This document shows positions 27,347-38,244 of a stretch of DNA of 40,452 bases, one piece after another. The translations under genes and the position numbers were made by a program. The first letter of the stretch is position 1, and every line of letters begins with the position of its first letter. This DNA comes from Acidobacteriota bacterium (lineage in GTDB: Bacteria; Acidobacteriota; UBA6911; RPQK01; JAJDTT01). Below the pieces are notes generated by a model that saw nothing but the letters and a program-made list of their open reading frames with translations, searched no databases and had not been told where the DNA came from. Location: assembly GCA_022827025.1 (NCBI GenBank), contig JAJDTT010000059.1:1-40452 (forward strand), in the 5' to 3' direction.

Positions 27347-29375
27347 GTTGGGCCTGGAGGAGATGCCCGCCGACGTCATCTCTCCGGCGCTGGCCGAGCT
27401 TGGCCGGAATCTGAAAGAGTCGCTGGCCCGGGAAGGGGTGTCCCCCTCCTCGGTCCGTTCCTACGGCACTCCCCGGAGACTGGCCCTGTTGGCCGACGGG
27501 CTGCCCGGGCGTCAGCAGGGGAGGGAGGAGCTTGTCCTCGGTCCCCCGGTCCGCGTTGCCTTGGGACCCGATGGAAAGCCAGGGAGGGCTGCTTTCGGAT
27601 TCGCTCGCAGCCAGGGGCTGAACGTGGAGCTTCTGGAACGGATAGAGACTCCGAAAGGCGAATACCTGGGGTACCGGAAGAAAATTCCGGGCCGGTCCGT
27701 CCCGGAAATACTCCAGGAAGAGATCCCCCGGCTGGTGGCCGGCCTCTCCTGGCCACGCGGCATGTACTGGAGGGAGAGCCGGTTTCGATTCATCCGGCCC
27801 CTTCGCTGGTGCGTCTCGCTTTGGGATTCCCAGGTCGTCTCCTTTCGATTCGAAGGAATCGATTCGGGAAGGGTCACGCGTGGCCACCGGTTCCTGGGGA
27901 AGGAAGAGATTCGATTGGCTCACGCCGCGGAGTACCCCGATCGGATGCGCCGAAACTACGTCCTGGTCGGTACGGACGAGCGGCGCCGCAAGATCGCCGG
28001 GGAGCTGTCCCGGAACGTTCCCCACGGATTGACGCCCGTGGAGGACGAGCACCTTCTGGAAACGGTGGTCCAGCTCAACGAGTATCCCACCGTCCTGTGC
28101 GGAGGCTTCGACGAGGGTTTTCTGGATATCCCCCGGCAAGTGCTGGTCACGGTCATGCGTCACCACCAGAAGTACTTTTCGGTGATCGACGCGGAAGGGC
28201 GGCTCCGGCCCCACTTCCTGACCGTGGTCAACACCGACGGTGACTCGGATGGCCGGATCCTCCAGGGCCACGAGAGGGTGTTGAGAGCCCGCCTCGAGGA
28301 CGCGGCGTTCTTCTGGCGGACCGATCTCAAGACGAGCATGGAGGAGCGATGCGAAAAGCTGGCCGGCATCGTCTTTCACCAGCTGCTGGGCACTTACCTG
28401 GACAAGGTGAAGCGGGTGAGGGCGCTCTGTGCCCGATTGAGACCCGACCCGCACCTGGAGCGGGCGGCTCTGTTCTCCAAGGCGGATCTCACCTCCGAGA
28501 TGGTCCGTGAGCTACCGGAGTTGCAGGGGGTCATGGGGGGCCTCTACGCGCGCCGGGAGGGTTATCCCGCTACGGTATGGCAGGCGGTCCTGGAGCACTA
28601 CAAGCCGGTGGCTCTCGGCGATGCCCCCCCTTCTACGCTGGCCGGGGCCCTGTTGGCTCTGGCGGACAAGCTGGACACCGTCACTGCATGTCTCGCCGGT
28701 GGAATCGTTCCCACCGGCTCCAGCGATCCCTTCGCGCTTCGCCGTCAGGCCCTGGGCATTGTCAAGATATTGCTGGAGTTTCGTCTCGACTATCCGCTTG
28801 AAGACCTGGTGCGGATGGCGCGGCAGTCGCTCTCGGAAGACGCGGCCGCACCGGACTCGCAAGACCGGATCCTGGCGTTCCTGGAGCGGCGGGTCCGGCA
28901 TGTGTTTCTCAACCGGGGCGTGTCCGACGACGTCATCCGGGCCGTACAAGCGGTAGACTCTCGTCAGAGTCTGCATCTCCGGTTCCGGAAGGCGGTCGCC
29001 CTGGAGGAGATGAGGAACGAAGCGGATTTCGAGGTGTTGGCAACGGCCTGCAAGAGAATCAAGAATATCCTGTCCGGCCAGGCGATCGAGCTGGATCGGG
29101 TCCGCACCAGCGATCTGAAGGAACCGGCGGAACGAAAACTGAACCGAGCGGTCCAAGAGACGCGCCCCCAGGTCGCCGCCAGACTGGAGAAGGGGGAGTT
29201 TCTGGAAGCGCTGAAGCGCATGGCCCGCCTGCGCGGACCCGTCGACCGTTTCTTCGACGACGTGCTCGTCATGTCGCACGAGGAGAACCTGCGCAGGAAC
29301 CGATTGCGAATCCTCCATGAGATCTCACAACTGTTCTTGTCCTACGCTGACATTTCCATGGTGGCGAGGACTTGA
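27324..29375 (+). CDS. glyS: Glycyl-tRNA synthetase beta subunit
   Basis: tRNA-binding subunit of glycyl-tRNA synthetase, 683 aa. Recognised from the start [18 protein letters not shown], the central [28 protein letters not shown], and the HD-like part [18 protein letters not shown]. The C-terminal anticodon-binding-like domain reads KRIKNIL and FDDVLVM. Its ATG lies 23 nt inside glyQ. Together with glyQ it shows the bacterial alpha2beta2 type rather than the single-chain enzyme. Confidence 0.97.
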   Translation: MGHSFLLELGLEEMPADVISPALAELGRNLKESLAREGVSPSSVRSYGTPRRLALLADGLPGRQQGREELVLGPPVRVALGPDGKPGRAAFGFARSQGLNVELLERIETPKGEYLGYRKKIPGRSVPEILQEEIPRLVAGLSWPRGMYWRESRFRFIRPLRWCVSLWDSQVVSFRFEGIDSGRVTRGHRFLGKEEIRLAHAAEYPDRMRRNYVLVGTDERRRKIAGELSRNVPHGLTPVEDEHLLETVVQLNEYPTVLCGGFDEGFLDIPRQVLVTVMRHHQKYFSVIDAEGRLRPHFLTVVNTDGDSDGRILQGHERVLRARLEDAAFFWRTDLKTSMEERCEKLAGIVFHQLLGTYLDKVKRVRALCARLRPDPHLERAALFSKADLTSEMVRELPELQGVMGGLYARREGYPATVWQAVLEHYKPVALGDAPPSTLAGALLALADKLDTVTACLAGGIVPTGSSDPFALRRQALGIVKILLEFRLDYPLEDLVRMARQSLSEDAAAPDSQDRILAFLERRVRHVFLNRGVSDDVIRAVQAVDSRQSLHLRFRKAVALEEMRNEADFEVLATACKRIKNILSGQAIELDRVRTSDLKEPAERKLNRAVQETRPQVAARLEKGEFLEALKRMARLRGPVDRFFDDVLVMSHEENLRRNRLRILHEISQLFLSYADISMVART

Positions 29376-29403
29376 TTCGACGAGCGGCATGAATTCGAGG
29401 TGA

Positions 29404-30729
<1,326 letters not shown>

Positions 30730-30763
30730 CCCGCACCGCCGGTGACGCGGGACCGGCTCCCGC
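30730..30763 (+). promoter_or_regulatory. Alternative GC stems in the ino1-ppdK gap
   Basis: Right after the ino1 stop, CCCGC (30730-30734) can pair with GCGGG (30747-30751), and the same bases as GCGGGA (30747-30752) can instead pair with TCCCGC (30758-30763). A further palindrome TCCCGCGGGA follows at 30776-30785. No U-tract follows, so a simple intrinsic terminator is unlikely. Confidence 0.35.
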
Positions 30764-30833
30764 ACGTCCTCCGGTTCCCGCGGGATTCCCTTCACGGATC
30801 GTTCGACTCGACTCTCCGTTTGAGGCGGCTCAA

Positions 30834-33551
30834 ATGAACAGCGGAAAATGGGTGTTCCGGTTTGACGAAGTGTCTCCCGCGGAGACTCATCATGAGAAGG
30901 AGTCTCTGCGGGCGCTTCTTGGCGGCAAGGGGGCGAGCCTGGCCGAGATGAGCCGCGTCGGCCTGCCGGTGCCACCCGGTTTCGTCATCACCACGGAAGC
31001 GTGCGTGGAGTATCTGCGCTCGGGAGGCGACCTTCCCGACGGGCTCTGGGACCAGGTGCTGGAGGCCATGGCCTGGATGGAGGAGGCCACCGGCAAGGGC
31101 TTCGGCAAGGCGCGGAACCCGCTGCTCGTCTCGTGCCGTTCCGGCGCCATGCACTCCATGCCCGGCATGATGGATACGGTGCTCAACGTGGGGCTCAACG
31201 ACGAGACGGCCGCGGGGCTCGCGGGCCGCTCCGGAGACGCCCGGTTCGCATTCGACGCCTATCGCCGCCTGGTCCAGATGTTCGGCAGCGTGGTGCTGGA
31301 ACTGGACGACAAAGTATTCGAGTCGCGTCTGGCGCGGTTGAAGCACGGCCGGCGGGCGGCTTCGGACTCGGATCTGACGGCTTCGGACTGGAAGGAGTTG
31401 ACGGCAGACTTCAAACGGATCATCCGGGCGGAGGCCCGCATGGAGTTTCCGCAAGACCCCTTCGAACAACTCAGGATGGCGGTTCAGGCGGTCTTTGGAA
31501 GCTGGAACGGCAAGCGCGCCGTCGACTATCGCAACGCTTCGGGTATTCCCCACGGCCTGGGGACGGCGGTCAACGTCGTCTCCATGGTTTTCGGCAACAT
31601 GGGCCTCGATTCCGGTACCGGCGTGGTCTTTACGCGAAATCCGGTGACCGGAGCCCGGACTCTCTACGGCGACTACCTCCCCAATGCCCAGGGAGAGGAC
31701 GTGGTGGCCGGAATCCGCAATACGGAGAGGATCACCGACCTCGGGACCCGGATGCCGGGAGTCGCCCGGGAGCTGACCCGGATCTGCCGGAAACTGGAAC
31801 GGCACTATGGCGACATGCAGGACGTGGAGTTCACCGTCGAGCGGAGCAAGCTCTGGATCCTGCAGACGCGGTCCGGGCAGAGAACGGCCAGGGCGGCCAT
31901 TCGAATCGCCGTGGATCTTTGCCGGGAGGGACGCGTCACCCGCGACGAGGCGCTGCTCCGGGTCCGTCCCGAAGACGTCGACGTCTTCCTGCACCCTGCC
32001 TTCGCGCCTCGAGCCAAGGGAGAGGCCAGGAGCGCCGGGAACCTCTTGGGTCGGGGAGTCAACGCTTCTCCGGGGGCCGCGGTGGGACGGGTGGCCTTCG
32101 ACGCCGACACGGCCGAGAGATGGGGAGGAGAGGGAACCGACGTGGTCATGGTTCGCCCCTTTACCCGGCCCGACGACGTTCACGGCATGCTGGCGTCGCG
32201 AGGCATCCTGACCATCGAAGGCGGGGCGACCAGCCATGCCGCCGTGGTGGCTCGTCAGTTCGGGGTGCCCTGCGTGGTCGGAGCCGGAGGAATGGATCTC
32301 CGGGAGACGAAACGTCGGCTCAGGGCCAACGGACACCTGGTTCGCGAGGGAGATTGGATCTCCCTCGACGGGACCTCGGGAGAAATTTTTCTGGGCAAGA
32401 TACCGACCGTCGAATCCAGGCTGGAAGAGCAGAAAGACCTGCAGACCCTCCTTTCCTGGGCCGACAGCCGTCGTCATCTGGGTGTCCTGGCCAACGCGGA
32501 TCACCCCCAGGATGCCGTCCGGGCGTTGGCCTACGGCGCCGAAGGCGTGGGTCTGTGCCGGACCGAGCACATGTTCTTCGAGACCAGCCGCCTGCCCATC
32601 GTCCGCCAGATGATCCTCTCGAGGGACGAGGCCGAGCGGAAACAGGCTCTGGATCGTCTTCTGCCCCTGCAACGGGGAGATTTTGAAGGCCTCTTCCGGG
32701 TGATGGACGGGCGTCCCGTGGTGATCCGGCTCATCGACCCGCCGCTGCACGAGTTCCTGCCCACGGAGGAGGAGATTCGGAAGCGCCTCCAGGTGTGCCG
32801 GACCGAGGGACGGACACGGGAGGTGGGCGAGTTGCAGCGGACCCTGGCGACCCTGAGGAAGCTGCACGAGAGCAACCCCATGATGGGGCTGCGGGGAATT
32901 CGGCTCAGTATCGTGATGCCGGGAATCGTGAGCATGCAGGTGAGGGCCGTCTTCGAGGCGGCTTGCAACGTGGCTCAGGACGGGGGGACGGTCCGGCCCA
33001 AGATCCTGATCCCTCTGGTGGGGCACGTCAACGAGTTGAAAGTGATCCAGCCGGTCCTGGAGCGGGTGGCCGTGGAGGTCATGCGGGAGCGGGGATGCCG
33101 GCTCGAGTACATGTTCGGGACCATGATCGAAGTGCCCCGGGCCGCCATCACCGCGAGTCAACTGGCCGAGGTTGCCGAGTTCTTCTCCTTCGGCACCAAC
33201 GACCTGACCCAGATGACGTTGGGCTACTCCCGGGACGACGCCGAGACGCACTTTCTGTTGCGCTACGTGGACGAGGGCATCCTGCCGTCGAACCCGTTCC
33301 AGACCCTGGACCGGGAGGGCGTGGGGAAGCTGATCCGGATGGCGGTTCAGGAGGGCCGGTCGCGGCGTCCCAATCTGGAGATCGGGATCTGCGGGGAACA
33401 CGGTGGGGACACCGCATCCATCGACTTCTGTCACCGGATCAAGATGGACTACGTGAGCTGTTCTCCGTTTCGGGTTCCCGTGGCCCGTCTGGCGGCCGCG
33501 CAGGCGGCCATCCGGGCGGCCCCCCTCTTCGCCGAGGGGCAGATCCTCTGA
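30834..33551 (+). CDS. ppdK: Pyruvate, phosphate dikinase
   Basis: Interconverts pyruvate, ATP and phosphate with PEP, AMP and diphosphate, linking glycolysis and gluconeogenesis. 905 aa from the start MNSGKWVFRFDEVSP. Domain order: ATP-grasp nucleotide-binding N-terminus (LLGGKGASLAEMSRVGLPVPPGF), swivelling phosphohistidine domain with catalytic His468 (GGATSHAAVVAR), and the TIM-barrel PEP/pyruvate domain with FSFGTNDLTQMTLG and Cys853 in IGICGEHGGD. A TGAGG lies about 9 nt before the ATG. It follows glyQ-glyS, as in several other Gram-negative lineages, after an intervening ino1. Confidence 0.97.
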   Translation: MNSGKWVFRFDEVSPAETHHEKESLRALLGGKGASLAEMSRVGLPVPPGFVITTEACVEYLRSGGDLPDGLWDQVLEAMAWMEEATGKGFGKARNPLLVSCRSGAMHSMPGMMDTVLNVGLNDETAAGLAGRSGDARFAFDAYRRLVQMFGSVVLELDDKVFESRLARLKHGRRAASDSDLTASDWKELTADFKRIIRAEARMEFPQDPFEQLRMAVQAVFGSWNGKRAVDYRNASGIPHGLGTAVNVVSMVFGNMGLDSGTGVVFTRNPVTGARTLYGDYLPNAQGEDVVAGIRNTERITDLGTRMPGVARELTRICRKLERHYGDMQDVEFTVERSKLWILQTRSGQRTARAAIRIAVDLCREGRVTRDEALLRVRPEDVDVFLHPAFAPRAKGEARSAGNLLGRGVNASPGAAVGRVAFDADTAERWGGEGTDVVMVRPFTRPDDVHGMLASRGILTIEGGATSHAAVVARQFGVPCVVGAGGMDLRETKRRLRANGHLVREGDWISLDGTSGEIFLGKIPTVESRLEEQKDLQTLLSWADSRRHLGVLANADHPQDAVRALAYGAEGVGLCRTEHMFFETSRLPIVRQMILSRDEAERKQALDRLLPLQRGDFEGLFRVMDGRPVVIRLIDPPLHEFLPTEEEIRKRLQVCRTEGRTREVGELQRTLATLRKLHESNPMMGLRGIRLSIVMPGIVSMQVRAVFEAACNVAQDGGTVRPKILIPLVGHVNELKVIQPVLERVAVEVMRERGCRLEYMFGTMIEVPRAAITASQLAEVAEFFSFGTNDLTQMTLGYSRDDAETHFLLRYVDEGILPSNPFQTLDREGVGKLIRMAVQEGRSRRPNLEIGICGEHGGDTASIDFCHRIKMDYVSCSPFRVPVARLAAAQAAIRAAPLFAEGQIL

Positions 33552-33588
33552 TCCACATGCCGTCAAATCAGTGCCGGGGTGGTGATTC

Positions 33589-33597
33589 TGCTAAGAT
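33589..33597 (+). promoter_or_regulatory. Candidate extended -10 promoter for the radical SAM gene
   Basis: TG at 33589-33590, one base, then TAAGAT at 33592-33597 fits an extended -10 element; no -35 is recognised. The ATG at 33626 would lie about 22 nt after the predicted start of transcription. Confidence 0.35.
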
Positions 33598-33625
33598 GAG
33601 CACCGCATACCCGGGATAGAGACCT

Positions 33626-34642
33626 ATGCGGCTGACTCAGGCACGGAATCGGTGGAAGTTGCTTTCGGGATACCTGACGGGACGCGCCGACCTGGAAGCC
33701 TACCCCATCACCCTCATCATCGAGAACACCGGCAAATGCAATCTCAAGTGCCCCATGTGTCCGCGGGAGCTGGGCTACTATCCTCCTGAGGACTTCGATT
33801 TCGGCCTCTTCCGGCAGATCATCGACGAGATCAGCCAGAAGACCGAATTGGTGTTCCCGTGGGGAGGCGGCGAGCCTCTCATGAATCCCGACATCTTCCG
33901 CATGGTCCGGTATTGCAAGGATGCCGACATCTACACCGTGGTTTCGACCAACGCCACTCTGTTGGACCGGCGCCGGAGCCAGGAACTCCTGGAATCGGGG
34001 TTGGACAGTCTCATCATCGCCTTCGACGGGACCACTCCCGAGACTTACGAGAAGTACCGCAAGGGGGCCGATTTCGAGAAGGTCCGGGCCAACATCCTGA
34101 GCTTCCTGGAGATGAAGAAGGTCCAGCGCCCCGATCTGTTCGTGGTTCTCCAGATGGTCCGTCTGCCCGAGAACCAGCACCAGGTCCGGGACTTCCAGCG
34201 GATGTGGTCCATCGACGGAGTCGACGAAGTTCGCATCAAGGAGGACGAGATCGTCATTCCGGAGGTGGCGTTGGAGGAGAGGGTCCAGCACACCCGGCGG
34301 CGGCATCCCTGCTACCAGCTCTGGCAGGGGCCGGCCATGGTCAACTACAAGGGGGAATTCTTCCCCTGCTGCCACACCTGGCAGACCGAACCCATCGGCA
34401 ACGTCCGGGACTCCTCCATCCACGAGCTCTGGAATTCGGAGAGGATGGAGCGGATGCGGGAGGCGCATCTGAAGGGAGACCTGACCGACTATCCCGAGTG
34501 CCAGGACTGTCACGCTCCCAATCCCCGTCTGCCGGTCATCCTGGGCAGCTTCATGGTGGACACGCTGAAGGTCCGCCGCTGGATTCCCCGGATGGAGAAG
34601 TTGGCCATCTTCTACAAGATGCCCATCTTTCGGGACCACTGA
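33626..34642 (+). CDS. Radical SAM/SPASM-domain protein
   Basis: Iron-sulfur enzyme of 338 aa that should cleave S-adenosylmethionine to start a radical reaction. The [4Fe-4S] motif is C38-x3-C42-x2-C45 (CNLKCPMC), followed by the SAM-binding WGGGEPLMNPD. A C-terminal SPASM-type cysteine set is visible: Cys229, Cys248-Cys249, Cys292 and Cys295, for auxiliary clusters. No precursor peptide gene is seen next to it. Related stand-alone proteins modify peptides, cofactors or sugars; two membrane glycosyltransferases lie 2 kb downstream, so a role in surface polymer chemistry is possible but unproven. Confidence 0.87.
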   Translation: MRLTQARNRWKLLSGYLTGRADLEAYPITLIIENTGKCNLKCPMCPRELGYYPPEDFDFGLFRQIIDEISQKTELVFPWGGGEPLMNPDIFRMVRYCKDADIYTVVSTNATLLDRRRSQELLESGLDSLIIAFDGTTPETYEKYRKGADFEKVRANILSFLEMKKVQRPDLFVVLQMVRLPENQHQVRDFQRMWSIDGVDEVRIKEDEIVIPEVALEERVQHTRRRHPCYQLWQGPAMVNYKGEFFPCCHTWQTEPIGNVRDSSIHELWNSERMERMREAHLKGDLTDYPECQDCHAPNPRLPVILGSFMVDTLKVRRWIPRMEKLAIFYKMPIFRDH

Positions 34643-34689
34643 TCAGCGATATCGTGCGCCTGCAATTTCCGCACCTGACCTGCGAGTGG

Positions 34690-34727
34690 GACGGCTTTTC
34701 TGCCGTCTGCTCCGGACTGCCGGAGCA
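34690..34727 (+). terminator. Two back-to-back hairpins after the radical SAM gene
   Basis: GACGGC-TTTTCT-GCCGTC (34690-34707) is followed at once by TGCTCCGG-ACTG-CCGGAGCA (34708-34727); both stems are perfect. No U-tract follows, so this is terminator-like rather than a canonical intrinsic terminator. It separates the radical SAM gene from the AAA ATPase gene. Confidence 0.4.
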
Positions 34728-34790
34728 ACTTGCGGGGCAGCGCGAACGCCCAGCGGAATCGGTCCAGCCGTCCGTCACGAGTCCCGAAAC

Positions 34791-36404
34791 ATGACGACGA
34801 CGATCCCGCGTTTCTTCAACACCGCCGGCCCCATCATCGCGGAGGACCATTACCACGTCCCGCCGCTGCAGCGGCTGGATTACGATGAGGCGCTGATGCT
34901 GATCCGGCAGAAGCGGTACTTCGTGTTGCACGCACCGCGCCAGACGGGCAAGACGTCCACGTTGCTGGCATTGAGGGACCGGCTCAACGGAGGCGGCGAA
35001 TTCCGTTGCGCGTACGTCAACGTGGAGACCGGCCAGTCGGCGCGGGAGGACGTGGCCGAGGCCATGCGCGCCATCCTCGGCCAGATGGCGTCAGAGGCGG
35101 AGTACGTCCTGAACGACCCGACTCTGAGGAGGACGAGTCTCGACACTCTCGAGGCATTCGGCCCCCACGAGGCTCTGCGCGGGACCTTGGCCCGGTGGTC
35201 CGAATCGGACCCGAAACCGCTGGTTCTCCTGATCGACGAGGTCGACGCGCTGGTCGGCGACACTCTGCTCGCCGTGTTGCGGCAGCTCCGGGCCGGGTAC
35301 CCGGACCGCCCGCGCCGGTTTCCCCAGAGCGTGATCCTGTGCGGCGTGCGCGACGTGCGCGACTATCGTATCCGGTCCGCAGCCGAGAACCAGATCATCG
35401 CCGGCGGCAGCGCCTTCAACATCAAGGCCAAGTCGCTACGGATGGGAGACTTCTCCCGCCGCGAGGTGGAGTCGCTGCTGGGGCAGCACACCGAAGAGAC
35501 GGGGCAGGCGTTCACGGACGAGGCGAGGCGGGAGATCTGGGATCTGACCCAAGGGCAACCGTGGCTGGTGAACGCCCTGGCCTACGAAGCCTGCTTCGAC
35601 GACAGGGCCGGGCGGGACCGAAGCCGGGAGATCGCCGGCGACGCCATCCAGAACGCCCGCGAGCAGTTGATCCTCCGCCGCGAGACACACCTGGACCAGC
35701 TCACGGACAAGCTGCAGGAGGAGCGGGTGCGGCGGGTCATCGAGCCGGTGCTGAGCGGGTCCGGCGCCGTGGAGTCGATTCGCGCCGACGACCTTCAGTA
35801 CGTGCGCGACCTGGGCCTGGTGGCGCGCGATCGTCCGCTCCGCGTCGCCAATCCCATCTACCGGGAGGTGATTCCGCGCGATCTCACTTGGACGACGCAG
35901 GAGATGTCGATCCATCACGATCCGGCGTGGTACGTGGATGATGCCGGCGCGCTGCTGGTCGGCAAGCTGCTGGCCGGGTTCCAGGAGTTCTTCCGGGAGC
36001 ACTCGGAGCACTGGGTGGAGCGGTTCCAATACAAGGAGGCGGGGCCGCAGTTGTTGTTGCAGGCGTTCCTGCAGCGCATCGTCAACAGCGGCGGGCGGAT
36101 TGAGCGCGAGTACGGGCTGGGACGGCGGCGGACGGACCTGCTGCTGGTGTGGCCAGTGGGCGGACCCGCCGGCGAGCCCCGGTCGACGCAGAAGGTGGTC
36201 GTGGAGTGCAAGGTGCTGCACCGGGGCTTGGAGCGGACACTGCGCGAGGGCCTGGAGCAGACGCGTGCCTACATGGACCGCTGCGCCGCAGCGGAGGGCC
36301 ACTTGGTGATCTTCGACCGCACCGAAGGCAGGTCGTGGGAGGACAAGATCTACCGCCGCGAGGAGACGGAAGGCGGAGCACCGGTCACGGCGTGGGGGAT
36401 GTGA
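34791..36404 (+). CDS. AAA-like ATPase fused to a PD-(D/E)XK nuclease-like domain
   Basis: A 537-aa single polypeptide. The N-terminal ATPase has Walker A APRQTGKT (49-56) and Walker B LVLLIDEVD (144-152), with CGVRDVRDY as a sensor-like strand. ANPIYREVIPR near 353-363 closes the ATPase/winged-helix part, a hallmark of AAA-like proteins of the archaeal-ATPase/AAA_14-35 group. The C-terminus carries a nuclease pattern: Glu440 (ERE), GLGRRRTD with Asp449, Glu472-x-Lys474 (VVECK) and Gln490-TRAY. All catalytic residues are present. The start at 34791 follows a region of hairpins. No toxin, helicase or recombinase neighbours exist. Function is unknown; related proteins are suspected in defence or mobile-element conflict. 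Confidence 0.8.
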   Translation: MTTTIPRFFNTAGPIIAEDHYHVPPLQRLDYDEALMLIRQKRYFVLHAPRQTGKTSTLLALRDRLNGGGEFRCAYVNVETGQSAREDVAEAMRAILGQMASEAEYVLNDPTLRRTSLDTLEAFGPHEALRGTLARWSESDPKPLVLLIDEVDALVGDTLLAVLRQLRAGYPDRPRRFPQSVILCGVRDVRDYRIRSAAENQIIAGGSAFNIKAKSLRMGDFSRREVESLLGQHTEETGQAFTDEARREIWDLTQGQPWLVNALAYEACFDDRAGRDRSREIAGDAIQNAREQLILRRETHLDQLTDKLQEERVRRVIEPVLSGSGAVESIRADDLQYVRDLGLVARDRPLRVANPIYREVIPRDLTWTTQEMSIHHDPAWYVDDAGALLVGKLLAGFQEFFREHSEHWVERFQYKEAGPQLLLQAFLQRIVNSGGRIEREYGLGRRRTDLLLVWPVGGPAGEPRSTQKVVVECKVLHRGLERTLREGLEQTRAYMDRCAAAEGHLVIFDRTEGRSWEDKIYRREETEGGAPVTAWGM

Positions 36405-36567
36405 TCCGCGCAGGAACGGGAAATCGTGAATTCCAGGAGAAACGAGTGCTGAGGATGCCCGGAAGATGGTGGATTCACTTTGTGCGGGGATTCTCACACG
36501 ACCCGCCGCGCCGTAGCGGGCAGGGTCCATGTGTGCGGGTCCATCAACTCAGCTCGTTCCGAAGACC
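36405..36567. other. Gap between the AAA-nuclease and glycosyltransferase genes
   Basis: No gene is convincingly supported. A short frame starting GTG at about 36447, after CAGGAG, runs into the glycosyltransferase start but has no recognisable motif. GTGCGGG occurs twice (about 36482 and 36534). Confidence 0.3.
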
Positions 36568-38244
36568 ATGCGAAGTCCGGCCAGGGTTCTGATCCTGCTG
36601 ATTCTGGGGACTCAGCTCCCATTCCTATTCCAGGCCTTCCACATCGACGACCGCATCTATCTGCGGGTGGCCGACAACATTCTCCAAACGCCCCTCTATC
36701 CCTACGACTTCCGAATCAGTTTCGAGGGCATGGGGGCGCCCGACGGCGCCAGTCACAGCCACCTGCCCCTGGTCAGCTACTACCTGGCGCTGCTGAAGTG
36801 GGTCACCAACAGCGAGTCGGAATGGGTCTTTCATCTCGGCTTTCTGGTCTTTCCCCTCCTGGCGGCCTGGGGGTTTTACGATCTGGCTCGCCGCTATGTC
36901 CGGTTTCCCCTGGCGGCCTCCTGCCTCCTGGTCACGGCGCCCGGTTTTCTCGTCTCCAGCCACACGGTCATGACCGATGTCCCCTTCTGGTCCCTCTGGA
37001 TCGTGGCCCTTTCGCGTTTCCTGCGGGTGCGGGACGGGAACGCCACGGGTTGGGACTGGCTGATCTGGGGAGTGTCGTTGCTGGGAACCTGCTTCATATC
37101 CGTGCTGGGGGCGGGACTGATGCTGTTAATGCTGGTCTGTCTCTTCCTGCGGGGAGCCGAAGCGCCTCCCATCTCCAAGGGAAAGGCACTGCTGGTTCTG
37201 GCCTCTCCCCTGCTGCTATGGGGTCTTTGGTACCTGCGGGCCTACCTCCACTACGATCGCTTCCTGCTGTGGAACACGGCCGTTCACGCACTCGGACGGG
37301 ACATCTATTCGGGTTGGATCATGGGGGAGAAGACTCTCTCCCTGCTGCTGAACCTGGGTGGAACGGTGCTCTTTCCGGTAGCGCTCTGGTACGGCTTGGC
37401 CGGCCGCATCGGCGCCCGCCTTCTGGCCGTCCTGTTCCTGCTCTCCTTCGTCCCGTTCTACCTGTGGCGGGACGATTGGACATGGAGCCAGGCGTTCCTG
37501 TTTTCCCTGTTTCTCTCCAGCGGAGTGGCAGTGTTCTGGCGTTTTCTGCACGGTTTTGGGACCGACCTCCTCTCCAGGCGGGACTGGCGCTGGCTTCCCA
37601 TCTGGCTCTGGTTTTTCGGGGGTTGCCTGGCGTGCCTCCTCATGTACTACTCGGGATCGGTGCGTTACTCGACGCTGATGGCGGGACCGGTGATTCTGCT
37701 CTGGATCGCCTCCCTGGAGAAACGGGTCAAGGAGGCCTACCTGCTCCGGAACCTGGTCTGGCTCGGGGTGGTCCTGACCGCCGTCTACTCCCTGACCATA
37801 GCCCACGCCGACTACCGTTTCGCCCGGAGCTACCAGCAGGCGGCCCAGGAGATCGCGCAAGATTACGGACAAGAGGGGAAAACGGTCTGGTTCACTGCCG
37901 AGTGGGGTTTCCGCCATTACCTGGAGCGGGAGGGAGCCAGGATTCTGGAGCGGACCGAAGTCGGCCCCGAGGCCGGAGACATCCTGGTCAAGCCGGTGCT
38001 GGCTTCCCCCTGGGTGACCCTCTACGATTCCGACGAATATCTCGACCTGCTGGAGCAGCGTCCCGCCCGGATGAACACTCCATGGCGCATTCTGGACCCC
38101 TCCTCCCACGCCGGGTTCTACAGCACCGGCTGGGGCATGCTCCCCGTCAGCATCACCGGGGGAAAGCCTTGGGAGTGGTTCAATATTTTCCGGGTCAAAA
38201 AGCCCTATGACGGTCCCGTCCCCGAGCCTGCGACCCACTGGTGA
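36568..38244 (+). CDS. GT-C membrane glycosyltransferase (GT39/ArnT-PMT-like), first of pair
   Basis: Polytopic inner-membrane protein of 558 aa, likely transferring a sugar from a polyprenyl-phosphate donor to a periplasmic acceptor. The first extracytoplasmic loop has the acidic pair Asp27-Asp28 (AFHIDDRIYLRVADNIL), typical catalytic residues in PMT_2 enzymes. About ten hydrophobic segments follow, then a soluble C-terminal tail of about 120 residues from LTIAHADYRFARS. The start at 36568 (MRSPARVLIL) gives a clean membrane N-terminus. The 3' end overlaps the next glycosyltransferase by 38 nt. The acceptor may be a glycolipid or a protein. Confidence 0.8.
   Translation: MRSPARVLILLILGTQLPFLFQAFHIDDRIYLRVADNILQTPLYPYDFRISFEGMGAPDGASHSHLPLVSYYLALLKWVTNSESEWVFHLGFLVFPLLAAWGFYDLARRYVRFPLAASCLLVTAPGFLVSSHTVMTDVPFWSLWIVALSRFLRVRDGNATGWDWLIWGVSLLGTCFISVLGAGLMLLMLVCLFLRGAEAPPISKGKALLVLASPLLLWGLWYLRAYLHYDRFLLWNTAVHALGRDIYSGWIMGEKTLSLLLNLGGTVLFPVALWYGLAGRIGARLLAVLFLLSFVPFYLWRDDWTWSQAFLFSLFLSSGVAVFWRFLHGFGTDLLSRRDWRWLPIWLWFFGGCLACLLMYYSGSVRYSTLMAGPVILLWIASLEKRVKEAYLLRNLVWLGVVLTAVYSLTIAHADYRFARSYQQAAQEIAQDYGQEGKTVWFTAEWGFRHYLEREGARILERTEVGPEAGDILVKPVLASPWVTLYDSDEYLDLLEQRPARMNTPWRILDPSSHAGFYSTGWGMLPVSITGGKPWEWFNIFRVKKPYDGPVPEPATHW

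Noticed and set aside
30792-33566. Open frame of about 920 codons on the minus strand opposite ppdK
   Set aside because: Antisense shadow of ppdK with low-complexity composition and no motif, despite its length.
36447-36592. Small GTG-started frame after a CAGGAG sequence
   Set aside because: No family likeness, and it runs into the start of the glycosyltransferase gene; composition is like non-coding DNA.
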